This document shows, piece after piece, positions 43,643 to 51,202 of a stretch of 64,000 nucleotides of DNA. Location of the stretch: assembly GCF_005405085.1 (NCBI RefSeq), contig NZ_BJDJ01000005.1, forward strand, positions 62,001 through 126,000, given 5' to 3'. Under the pieces are notes generated by a model. That model was not told the origin of the DNA. It worked only from the letters and a program-made list of their open reading frames with translations, and did no database searches. The stretch comes from Lactiplantibacillus daowaiensis. GTDB lineage: Bacteria; Bacillota; Bacilli; Lactobacillales; Lactobacillaceae. Every line of letters starts with the position of its first letter. Positions within the stretch are counted from its first letter, which is position 1. Made by a program: the position numbers and the translations under genes.

Positions 43643-45049
43643 GTGACACCAACACCAGAACAACCAATTGCGAAGCAGACGCTATACAGTATTTTAGCGG
43701 CTGGCTTACTCAGCTTCATGGGGATTTTAGTTGAGACCTCGATGAACGTGACTTTTCCCACTTTAATGAAGACGATGCATGTGAATTTGACGACCATTCA
43801 ATGGATTACAACGGGCTATTTGTTAGTCGTGACGATGATGATGATTTCGTCAGCGCACTTATTAAAACGCTACCCAGCTAAAAATTTATTTTTATTTGCC
43901 ATTAGTTGCTTTACACTGGGGTCGATCATCGCAGCATGTGCCACGAGTTTTCCAATGTTGATGGGGGCGCGCGTGATTCAGGCCCTCTCAACTGGGATCT
44001 CAACGCCGCTGTTATTTCATATTATCTTGACCCAAATTCCGCGGACTAAGATTGGCACTTATAATGGGATGGCAGCGATGATTATTTCACTGGCACCGGC
44101 GTTAGGCCCGACTTATGGCGGTTTATTGACAGCCAGCTTTACTTGGCGGGAAATCTTTTGGTGGTTGATGCCGTTAATTGTGATCGTCTTTTTAATCGGT
44201 GTGACTCATTTAGAGCTGCCAGCTAGTGATCCGCAAGATCGCTTTGACGGGTGGGGCTTTGTGTTATTTGCCGCTTTTTTGATGGTAGTTGATTTTGCGT
44301 TTGACCAAGCTGGCAAGCACGGTTTCACTAGTCTGATCTTTTGGGGCTACTTGCTAGTGGGCGCGATTTTGGCTGGCGTTTTAGTCAGTTATAACCGTCA
44401 CAGCAAGGTGCATTTATTAGATTTGAAAATTTTCCGAAATTTAATCGTTGATTGGCACTTATTGGCTTATTTTCTGTTACAATTCATTAATATCGGTAGT
44501 TCGTTTGTCCTCCCGAACGTCGCCCAATTAGTTTTGGGTCATAACGCCTTTGTTGCTGGGTTAATGCTTTTACCTGGGGCATTACTCGGCGCCTGTTTGG
44601 CACCGGTGGCGGGACGTTTGATGGATCGGGTCGGCGCTTATCGACCGATATTAAGTGGTGTGACAGCGATGGTTGTCGGTTGCTTGGCATTTGTAATCAG
44701 TCACTCGTGGTTGACCGTCACCTTAATTGGTGGCTTTTATATCGTGACGCGGGTGGGGTTTGCCTTTGCGTTTGGCAATACGATTACCAATGCCAGCAAG
44801 CAAGTGACGATGCGTCAAAAGGCCGATATCAATGCGGCGTTTAATATGTCGCAACAATATGCCGGTTCACTAGGAACTGGGGTGTTGGCAGCAATTATTG
44901 GTGCCTTTCAATTGCAACCTGGCACGACCGCGGTCACAACTGCGCGGGGCGCGCAAGTCGATTATTGGGTTTTACTGATTTTCGCTGTAGTTGCGCTCTT
45001 GAGTATTTTGAATAGTCGTAGGATTAGTAAGGAAAGTAGGAATGCGTGA
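43643..45049 (+). CDS. MFS drug transporter, DHA2 type
   Basis: The protein has 468 residues from a GTG at 43643 (AGAAAGG upstream); the longer frame to 43598 is less likely. Fourteen helices and the DHA2 patterns are present: ETSMNVTFPTLMKTMHVNLTTIQWITTGYLL, then motif C ISLAPALGPTYGGLL. It is probably a proton-coupled multidrug exporter. Its stop overlaps the start of the next gene (ATGA), so the downstream protein is translationally coupled. Confidence 0.9.
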   Translation: MTPTPEQPIAKQTLYSILAAGLLSFMGILVETSMNVTFPTLMKTMHVNLTTIQWITTGYLLVVTMMMISSAHLLKRYPAKNLFLFAISCFTLGSIIAACATSFPMLMGARVIQALSTGISTPLLFHIILTQIPRTKIGTYNGMAAMIISLAPALGPTYGGLLTASFTWREIFWWLMPLIVIVFLIGVTHLELPASDPQDRFDGWGFVLFAAFLMVVDFAFDQAGKHGFTSLIFWGYLLVGAILAGVLVSYNRHSKVHLLDLKIFRNLIVDWHLLAYFLLQFINIGSSFVLPNVAQLVLGHNAFVAGLMLLPGALLGACLAPVAGRLMDRVGAYRPILSGVTAMVVGCLAFVISHSWLTVTLIGGFYIVTRVGFAFAFGNTITNASKQVTMRQKADINAAFNMSQQYAGSLGTGVLAAIIGAFQLQPGTTAVTTARGAQVDYWVLLIFAVVALLSILNSRRISKESRNA

Positions 45050-45555
45050 TGACGGAAGGTTTTAGACCGAGTCACCCTAAAATATCGATTGACGATGACC
45101 CTGGAATACGGCGCCAAATCGAAAGTTTAACCGGTGATCTCTCACAACAACAACTCGCCAAGTGGGCGTTAATTATTGCGAAAAAAGCGATGCATTATGT
45201 TGATGATAATCAACAGTACGATCGTCGCTTGCGATTGGCGATCGATGCCAACGAATTATGGCAAGTTAACTTAGTTAATGTTGATCAAGTGCGTCAAGCC
45301 AGTGCCAAAGTTGAGGCGATGAGTGCGGATAGTACGAGTTCAATTGGGGCGGCTGCCTTAGAATGTGTGAGCTGGGCGATTGCTTCAGCTTATGTTGATG
45401 ATAATGCATTACGAGCAGCGGACCAAGCGATTAAATTAGTCAACTTAACACAACCAAATGATGCCGCTGCCGTAACCGCTGAGCGGGAATGGCAGTATCA
45501 ACAATTGGCGGATTTAGTCCAGAACATTAATTTAGGGTTGCGCCATATGCTATAA
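45049..45555 (+). CDS. helical protein, possibly Imm5-like
   Basis: The protein has 168 residues from the ATG overlapping the transporter stop. It is all-helical and resembles the putative immunity (Imm5-like) family in the order LAIDANELWQVNLVNVDQVRQASAKVEAM.. AALECVSWAIASAYVDDNALRAADQA: helix pairs with small residues and Trp. The match is by eye only. Translational coupling to an MFS exporter suggests the two act together, for example in self-protection from an exported compound. No toxin gene is adjacent. Confidence 0.65.
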   Translation: MTEGFRPSHPKISIDDDPGIRRQIESLTGDLSQQQLAKWALIIAKKAMHYVDDNQQYDRRLRLAIDANELWQVNLVNVDQVRQASAKVEAMSADSTSSIGAAALECVSWAIASAYVDDNALRAADQAIKLVNLTQPNDAAAVTAEREWQYQQLADLVQNINLGLRHML

Positions 45556-45586
45556 TGCCTACAGAACATAGTTAGGTGGGGATAGT

Positions 45587-45955
45587 ATGGCGGCCGAAGT
45601 ACATGCCGAAGCAAAAGCCGAGTTGTTGCGTCAATATCAAGAAGTGGTTTCTAAATATATGAGTAATATTTATGAAACGGTCGATGCTGACGCGCATTTC
45701 CAACTGAAGAATCAGTTGGGCTTTAATTATTTTGTCGATTATTTGTTTTTAGCCAACGTTTGCTATCAAGCAAGCCTGGATATTTTAAACAATGAAGATC
45801 AGAAGTATCCGGAAAGTAATGACCGCTTAGCGGAAGTTATTGTTAAATATCCAGAATATTTAACGTTAGCGGTTTTTAACGCTGATTTTCAGGATGAAAG
45901 TGTCACTGATCACTATGAAAAAACGTTAGTTGATCTAGCTAGTACGCTAGATTAA
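45587..45955 (+). CDS. hypothetical acidic protein, 122 residues
   Basis: The protein is soluble, acidic and helical, with conserved-looking LRQYQEVVSKYMSNIYETV and FNYFVDYLFLANVCYQASLDILNNED segments. No family is recognised. AGGTGGGG precedes the ATG. It follows the Imm5-like gene by 31 bases, so it is likely the third gene of that operon, ending in a terminator before mutY. Confidence 0.65.
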   Translation: MAAEVHAEAKAELLRQYQEVVSKYMSNIYETVDADAHFQLKNQLGFNYFVDYLFLANVCYQASLDILNNEDQKYPESNDRLAEVIVKYPEYLTLAVFNADFQDESVTDHYEKTLVDLASTLD

Positions 45956-45965
45956 ATCAAAAACG

Positions 45966-46001
45966 ACCACGGGTTGCCGCTACCGGTAAGCCGTGGTTTT
46001 G
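45966..46001 (+). terminator. terminator before mutY
   Basis: ACCACGG pairs with CCGTGGT around a loop with internal pairing (GGTTGCCGCTACCGG), followed by TTTTGTGT. Confidence 0.75.
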
Positions 46002-46019
46002 TGTCTTGGAGGGATAGCA

Positions 46020-47117
46020 ATGATTGAATGGTCATCAGCGACGATCAAGGATTTTCAAACGACACTGTTAACCTGGTTTGATCAAGAAGGGCGCGACTTG
46101 CCATGGCGGCGTGATCACGAGCCGTATCATATCTGGGTTTCTGAAATCATGTTACAGCAAACCCAAGTTCAAACCGTGATCCCATATTATGAGCGATTTA
46201 TGGCCTGGTTTCCAACGGTCACGGACTTAGCCCAGGCGCCAGAAGAAAAGCTGTTAAAAGCGTGGGAAGGGTTAGGGTATTATTCCCGGGTCCGTAATAT
46301 GCAACGCTGTGCGCGGCAATTATTGACTGATTATGACGGTCAGTGGCCACAGACCGCCGCTGAATTGACTGAGCTTATCGGAATCGGTCCGTACACAGCG
46401 GGAGCCATCGCCAGTATTGCGTTTAACGAACCCGTGCCGGCTGTTGACGGCAATGCGTTTCGGGTGTTTAGTCGGTTACTCGAAATCGATGATGATATTG
46501 CCAAGCCGCAAACACGCCAAGTCTTCGAACGGGCCATTGCAAAAATCATCTCGCAGGATCGTCCCGGCGACTTTAATCAGGCGATTATGGATTTAGGGTC
46601 TAGTTATATGACGGCGCGCCAACCAGATTCGGCCCATTCGCCGGTCAAACGCTTTAACCAGGCTTATTTAGATGGCAAAGAATTGGCGTATCCAGTGAAG
46701 ACGAAAAAGCCGCGACCGGTGCCAGTTGACTATGTGGCTGTGATGGCGCAAGTCGACGACCAGTGGTTGATGATGCAACGCCCTAGTAACGGCATGTTAG
46801 CTAATTTATGGACGGTCCCATTTATCAAAGTGGCGGATTTAGCGCTAGATGAGTCCTATACGGATGCTGAGTTAACTGCGGCAGTGAATGCCTACTTTAA
46901 GCAAGAGTATCAATTGACATTAACGAGTCAATGTCTACCGGTCAAACCAGTAACGCACACGTTCACCCATCAAAAGTGGACCTTGCGTTTACTGGCCGGT
47001 CAAGTGACCACGCCAGACTTGGCCTTTTTCCCTGGTCGGTTAGTGACTACTGATGATTTGGCACAGTTGCCGACGCCAAAAGTTCAGGATAAAGTTTGGC
47101 AACGTTATCGGCAGTAA
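46020..47117 (+). CDS. mutY: A/G-specific adenine glycosylase MutY, clusterless
   Basis: The protein has 365 residues from the ATG at 46020 (GGAGGG upstream). It removes adenine mispaired with 8-oxoguanine. The catalytic Glu42 is in SEIMLQQTQV, the helix-hairpin-helix is GIGPYTAGAIAS, and the catalytic Asp143 is in PAVDGN. A Nudix-like C-terminal domain that reads 8-oxoG spans about residues 230-365. The segment that usually holds four cysteines for the 4Fe-4S cluster (after IMDLGSSYM) is shortened and has none. Clusterless MutY proteins are known in lactobacilli, so it is probably active. Confidence 0.95.
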   Translation: MIEWSSATIKDFQTTLLTWFDQEGRDLPWRRDHEPYHIWVSEIMLQQTQVQTVIPYYERFMAWFPTVTDLAQAPEEKLLKAWEGLGYYSRVRNMQRCARQLLTDYDGQWPQTAAELTELIGIGPYTAGAIASIAFNEPVPAVDGNAFRVFSRLLEIDDDIAKPQTRQVFERAIAKIISQDRPGDFNQAIMDLGSSYMTARQPDSAHSPVKRFNQAYLDGKELAYPVKTKKPRPVPVDYVAVMAQVDDQWLMMQRPSNGMLANLWTVPFIKVADLALDESYTDAELTAAVNAYFKQEYQLTLTSQCLPVKPVTHTFTHQKWTLRLLAGQVTTPDLAFFPGRLVTTDDLAQLPTPKVQDKVWQRYRQ

Positions 47118-47163
47118 TTAAATGTGTCGTTTGAATGAGACCTGACCAGTTAGCTTGTAAAAA

Positions 47164-47380
47164 AGCGAGTTTGAGACAAACGTTTTTGAAGGTTGTCCTC
47201 CAGCAAGTTAACGTGTTTCCAAGATGTAATGACACTTATTATTAAAAAAACGACCAAGGAGCCACCACTAGCAAATAGTGGTGGCTCCTTGGTCGTGTCT
47301 GAATGATTCATTTAGCTGGAACTATTGCTGACCGGAAGCGGCAACTGATCAGTAGCCAAAAATTTTGTCTCAAACTTGCT
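47164..47380. repeat. intergenic element with inverted 17-base ends, copy B of a shared sequence inside
   Basis: AGCGAGTTTGAGACAAA at 47164-47180 recurs inverted at 47364-47380 with one difference, bounding 217 bases that hold no gene. Inside are a 21-bp perfect hairpin (47250-47296) and the words GTCGTGTCT, TCATTTAGC and GACCGGAAGCGGCAA shared with 5948-6053. It could be a small non-autonomous mobile element or a conserved RNA structure. No flanking target duplication was identified. Confidence 0.45.
47244..47296 (-). terminator. strong terminator hairpin, leftward orientation
   Basis: A perfect 21-bp stem (CGACCAAGGAGCCACCACT paired with its complement) with a five-base loop is followed, read leftward, by seven T. 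It would end the leftward serine hydrolase transcript and lies inside the inverted-end element. Confidence 0.85.
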
Positions 47381-47406
47381 AAATTTAATGTCGAATTTTT
47401 GCAATG

Positions 47407-48723
47407 TTACATGTAGTACTTAACTAAGTTGTAAAGGGTCTTTTCTGTTAAGTCTGCGGTGCTTGTGCCAGTTCCTTTTTGGTTAGAGAAGAAAATCACA
47501 CCGGTTTTATTGCCTTCAGATAAGTACATGTGGGTTGTGATCCCAGTATTTCGTAAACTACCGGAACTGTACTTCATATGACTACTCTTGATGTGCCACA
47601 TCCCGCCATCATATGAATATTTATAGTTATTAGAGAGGTAGTAGTAGTCACTCTTACTTAAGATCTTGCCATTGCGTAAGCCTTTTTGAACCGTATAGTA
47701 ATCTTGAGGAGACATGTACATGTTACCAGCCCCTGTTAGTGAGGACAAAAGGTTCGTCGTTAATGGGTAATATTGATAATTATTGCCGTTGACGTATTTG
47801 TAACTCACGGCCGGTGTCACGCTGCTTGGAATCGTATTGTAGAAGTAAGTGTGTTTTAAGCCCAGTTTGTCGATGATACGGGTTTGCACATTGTCTTCCA
47901 GCGACTTGCCGGTTAACTGGCGAATAATTCCCGCGAGTAAGATGTAATTGGCATTGGTATAGTGGTGATTACCAGCGCCAGTGGCATTTAATTGGCCAAT
48001 CGCATATTGAATCGATTGCGCTTCGGTTAAGTATTTGCCAGGATCGATTTCTTCGTTTGTTTCTTCTAGTCCAGAGTTGTGGTCCATTAGTTGTCGAATC
48101 GTGATATCGGCACTTGTTTTAACGCTTGGATAGAATTTACTGAGGCGGGTATACTGTGTCAATTTATGTTCATTGACGAGTTGCACGATGATTGCCGCCG
48201 TGATGACTTTTTGCAAGGATGCCGTTGGATAGACCGTGTCACTAGTATTGACTTTGCGGCCACCATAATAAGCATAGCCGGTTGAAGCAGTGACGCTGTT
48301 GCTGGCATAGTTTTTGATCAGCATGGCAGTGCCACGATAATTGTACTTATTGATTAAAGCCGCCGCATTTTGTTTAACGGTGAATGGTTCGATTGCGCTT
48401 TTTTTGACCCAGCCAATGACTTTGCCGTAATAACTAAATTTGACCCACGTGCCACTAGCCGTCGTAGCCTCTTGGGTCACTTTGATAAAGCTATGTTCCC
48501 AGTTTTTACCGTTTAAATCAGGTGTGGCGGTTGATGCACTGGTATTGTAGACGCCGTATTTGTAAATGCCATCATTATTTTTAGCCTGATTGACAAAACG
48601 GGCCGTATAATTTTGATTCGTTTGCTTGGTAATTGTATCGTATGCGTGCGCCGTGGTGGGGGCAGCAAAAGCCACCGCCGCCAACGTGCCCGCGATCCCC
48701 AAAATAGTTCCCAATTTCTTCAT
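47407..48723 (-). CDS. secreted serine hydrolase, class C beta-lactamase-like/D-Ala-D-Ala carboxypeptidase-like
   Basis: This 438-residue protein has a signal peptide (residues 1-27, cleavage after AHA). Residues about 35-112 form an SH3-like module ending GTWVKFSYYGKVIGWVKKSAIEPF. The serine-hydrolase domain follows, with the SxxK nucleophile in ASLQKVITAA and the YxN motif in YTNANYILLAGII. The third motif is likely in MWHIKSSHMKYSSG. Such proteins are penicillin-binding-like esterases or carboxypeptidases working outside the membrane. AGGAG lies before the ATG. It is monocistronic. It is related in domain style to the GW proteins elsewhere in the window. Confidence 0.9.
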   Translation of the reverse strand: MKKLGTILGIAGTLAAVAFAAPTTAHAYDTITKQTNQNYTARFVNQAKNNDGIYKYGVYNTSASTATPDLNGKNWEHSFIKVTQEATTASGTWVKFSYYGKVIGWVKKSAIEPFTVKQNAAALINKYNYRGTAMLIKNYASNSVTASTGYAYYGGRKVNTSDTVYPTASLQKVITAAIIVQLVNEHKLTQYTRLSKFYPSVKTSADITIRQLMDHNSGLEETNEEIDPGKYLTEAQSIQYAIGQLNATGAGNHHYTNANYILLAGIIRQLTGKSLEDNVQTRIIDKLGLKHTYFYNTIPSSVTPAVSYKYVNGNNYQYYPLTTNLLSSLTGAGNMYMSPQDYYTVQKGLRNGKILSKSDYYYLSNNYKYSYDGGMWHIKSSHMKYSSGSLRNTGITTHMYLSEGNKTGVIFFSNQKGTGTSTADLTEKTLYNLVKYYM

Positions 48724-49026
48724 TTGTGATAACTCCTAACCCGTAATCGTCTTAGTAATTAAATCATACCTTCATTAGACAGGTTAAACAAGCTAATTCG
48801 CCTAGTGTACATAAACTTAAACCTAACAACCACGGGGCTTGAGACCCTTTGTGTCAAATACGTTAAATTTCAATCAAATCAGTTGGTTAAGTTGGCCGCC
48901 CTTATGAAGGAGTTGCTATGTGATTCTTACTCACCAATAAGTAGATTGTGGTAAACTAGTGAAAACTAGTTTTATCAGGCGGTGACGGTCGGTCTGCGCC
49001 CCAGATAATGTCATGGAGGAACCAGT
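48724..49026. other. 303-base divergent intergenic region
   Basis: No gene is seen. It must hold the promoters of the serine hydrolase (leftward) and the 106-residue protein (rightward). Two ACTAGT palindromes ten bases apart lie near 48957-48972, and a GC-rich stretch follows before the start at 49027. Nothing else can be assigned. Confidence 0.4.
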
Positions 49027-49347
49027 ATGCTGAATGTGTTTGACATCGTTAAATTAACCCAAATTGATCATAAAGAAATCGATAGTAACCAAGTTGTCGT
49101 TACAGACGGCAACGGTAAGCCTAACGCAGTGTTAACTGAATTATTAAATGATGTTATCGGTAATATGCGGATTTTCATTGATATGAGTCAAATCTATTCG
49201 GTCACTGATCTAACCGAAGCTTTAGCGACGCACACGCCGTTACCCGATGATGTGTTAGAAGAATATGAAAAGGTTTTGCGGGAACCAATCTTCAATATTA
49301 ACTTCGTCCCCAAACGTGGACAAGTTGAATTAGTCGTCGGTGAATAG
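49027..49347 (+). CDS. hypothetical protein, 106 residues
   Basis: This soluble acidic protein has GGAGG seven bases before the ATG and a terminator after the stop, so it is a real monocistronic gene. Segments MLNVFDIVKLTQIDHKEIDS and the C-terminal FNINFVPKRGQVELVV are predicted as beta structure, with a helical middle. No family recognised. Confidence 0.7.
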   Translation: MLNVFDIVKLTQIDHKEIDSNQVVVTDGNGKPNAVLTELLNDVIGNMRIFIDMSQIYSVTDLTEALATHTPLPDDVLEEYEKVLREPIFNINFVPKRGQVELVVGE

Positions 49348-49384
49348 TTGACGGCGTCAAAAATGTTAAGCACGAAACCTGAAT

Positions 49385-49432
49385 AAAAGCGTCTAGGACT
49401 AGCATATCAATGCTGATTCTAGACGCTTTTTT
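49385..49432. terminator. bidirectional terminator
   Basis: AAAAGCGTCTAG pairs with CTAGACGCTTTT, with inner AGCAT/ATGCT pairing, between convergent genes. Confidence 0.9.
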
Positions 49433-49433
49433 G

Positions 49434-50390
49434 CTAGTTAGGGGAGAGCGATGCGATTTCAGCCAGACTGGCTTCTAAGTTAGTTAAAAAGATCGTAATT
49501 AAATCGTGTTCACTGGGGCTGAGTGGTGGGCGATTGGTACGCACGGCAATAAAGTAGTTGAGTGATAACAGACTAGCGGGCAGTGGGTAAAGATTATAAC
49601 GGTCGCCAGCTGGCTTCATCACGATACTGTCGGGTAAAAAGGTGACGCCTAAACCCTTTTCAGCGAGTTTCGCAATTGTAAATGTATTCGCACTTTCAAC
49701 CACCACTTCGGGTTCAACGTCGTACTTCTGTAATAAATAGTCGACTTGACGCCGAATCGAAGAGCCACGCGGTGATAGGATCAGTGGCTCATGTAGTAAG
49801 GCATTAATATCAATGCTCCCAGGATTGATAAAATCTTGATTGGGCTGATAAAACGCGGAAGTACTTGGAATAATGGCGTAGTAACCGTCCCGCCCCCGAT
49901 CATAAATCTCTAAACCTGGGGCAATCGTTTCGGGATTTTGACCAAGTAAAAAATCAAGTTCGCCGTGCAGTAAACGTTGTTCGTTACGCTCGGAAATGGC
50001 TTCGGTCAGTTCGATTTTGATCTCCGGATGGACTTGTAAAAAGTCGGGTAAAACTAATGGCAGTAAATAATAGCCCAAGCTGGGTAAGACCCCCAGACGG
50101 ATAACAGGATGATCAGGGGCCGTGTATTGACTGATCTTCTTGTGAAATAGATCTTTTTGATTTTCTAAATTGGTGAGATATTGATAATAGACGCGGCCTG
50201 CTGGTGTTAATGCGAGTGGTGAGATTTCTCGATTGATGATTTGAATACCGAGTTCTTTTTCAGCATTCTTAATCGTTTGTGTGAGATAGGGCTGTGAGAT
50301 GTATAAATCCTTGGCGGCCCGGGTAAAGTTACCGTGTTTAAGTAACACGTCGAGAAACCGCAGCATATTAGTCGAATCCGTTTTTGGCAT
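49434..50390 (-). CDS. LysR family regulator of the flavoenzyme cluster
   Basis: The protein has 318 residues from ATG 50390 (GGGGGAA upstream); a TTG five codons earlier is less likely. The N-terminal LysR helix-turn-helix (FLDVLLKHGNFTRAAKDLYISQPYLTQTIKNAEKELG) is followed by a periplasmic-binding-protein-like effector domain from about residue 95. It is divergent from the FMN reductase gene with two palindromes between them. This layout matches the L. plantarum hydroxycinnamate reductase locus (hcrR-hcrAB) and the related vinylphenol reductase locus. It probably activates the cluster on a phenolic or enoate inducer, but that is inference. Confidence 0.9.
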   Translation of the reverse strand: MPKTDSTNMLRFLDVLLKHGNFTRAAKDLYISQPYLTQTIKNAEKELGIQIINREISPLALTPAGRVYYQYLTNLENQKDLFHKKISQYTAPDHPVIRLGVLPSLGYYLLPLVLPDFLQVHPEIKIELTEAISERNEQRLLHGELDFLLGQNPETIAPGLEIYDRGRDGYYAIIPSTSAFYQPNQDFINPGSIDINALLHEPLILSPRGSSIRRQVDYLLQKYDVEPEVVVESANTFTIAKLAEKGLGVTFLPDSIVMKPAGDRYNLYPLPASLLSLNYFIAVRTNRPPLSPSEHDLITIFLTNLEASLAEIASLSPN

Positions 50391-50491
50391 CAGTAATTCC
50401 CCCAATTTCGTGATAGCTTTTTTGCTATGACATGATAGTTAAATAAATATTTCACAAACGATTTCGCTTACAATACACTGGAATTAAGCAA

Positions 50492-50538
50492 ATGAGTAGA
50501 CCGATTACTCATATTATGCACGTAAACTGGGCATAATA
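50492..50538. promoter_or_regulatory. two inverted repeats in the LysR/flavoenzyme divergent promoter
   Basis: ATGAGTA-N7-TACTCAT (50492-50512) is directly joined to TATTATGC-N11-GCATAATA (50512-50538). Both are perfect. They lie about 45 bases before the rightward start and about 100 bases from the leftward LysR start, where LysR-type regulators usually bind. Confidence 0.7.
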
Positions 50539-50582
50539 ACAATTTAATTATGACAATATGGCATTAGAAAGGGCGTTTGACG

Positions 50583-51200
50583 ATGAAATTAGTAGGACTT
50601 GTTGGTACGAACGCAACAACATCGACCAATCGACAACTATTACAATATATGCAACAACACTTTGCCGCAACGGCTCAGATTGAAATTGCTGAAATCGCTG
50701 ACTTACCAGCGTTTAATGAACCAGAAAGTCATGTGGCACCTGACAGCATCCAAGCCTTGTCCGATCAAATCAAGGCCGCTGATGGGGTGATCGTGGCAAC
50801 ACCAGAATATGATCATTCGATTCCCGCCGCTTTGAAGAGCGCCATTGAATGGTTATCATACACGACACGACCATTGATTAATAAGCCAGTCATGATCGTG
50901 GGGGCTTCCAACGGCGCATTAGGCACGTCACGGGCGCAAGCGCATCTACGCCAAATATTAGAAGCGCCAGAATTAAAAGCACTGGTGATGCCGAATGTTG
51001 AATATTTACTAGGCCATTCTTTGCAAGCCTTTGATGATCAAGGCAACTTAACGGATACTGACAAGGCGACGGAATTAGCAAACGATATGACGGCGTTCTT
51101 AGATTTTGTGACCTTAACGAAAAAAATCACACCGGAAAATAAATTTATGGAAAAGAATCAGCAATTTTCATGGCGTCAAATCACTGACGGGAGGGACTAA
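50583..51200 (+). CDS. NADPH-dependent FMN reductase family protein (HcrA-like)
   Basis: The protein has 205 residues from ATG 50583 (GAAAGGG upstream). Flavodoxin-like fold: [21 protein letters not shown] phosphate loop, [22 protein letters not shown] (the conserved PEYxxxxP..K..IDW motif) and [20 protein letters not shown]. It should reduce or bind FMN using NAD(P)H. The next gene begins three bases after its stop and repeats this domain. In L. plantarum a small FMN reductase and a large flavoprotein are both needed for hydroxycinnamate reduction, which fits this pair. Confidence 0.9.
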   Translation: MKLVGLVGTNATTSTNRQLLQYMQQHFAATAQIEIAEIADLPAFNEPESHVAPDSIQALSDQIKAADGVIVATPEYDHSIPAALKSAIEWLSYTTRPLINKPVMIVGASNGALGTSRAQAHLRQILEAPELKALVMPNVEYLLGHSLQAFDDQGNLTDTDKATELANDMTAFLDFVTLTKKITPENKFMEKNQQFSWRQITDGRD

Positions 51201-51202
51201 GG

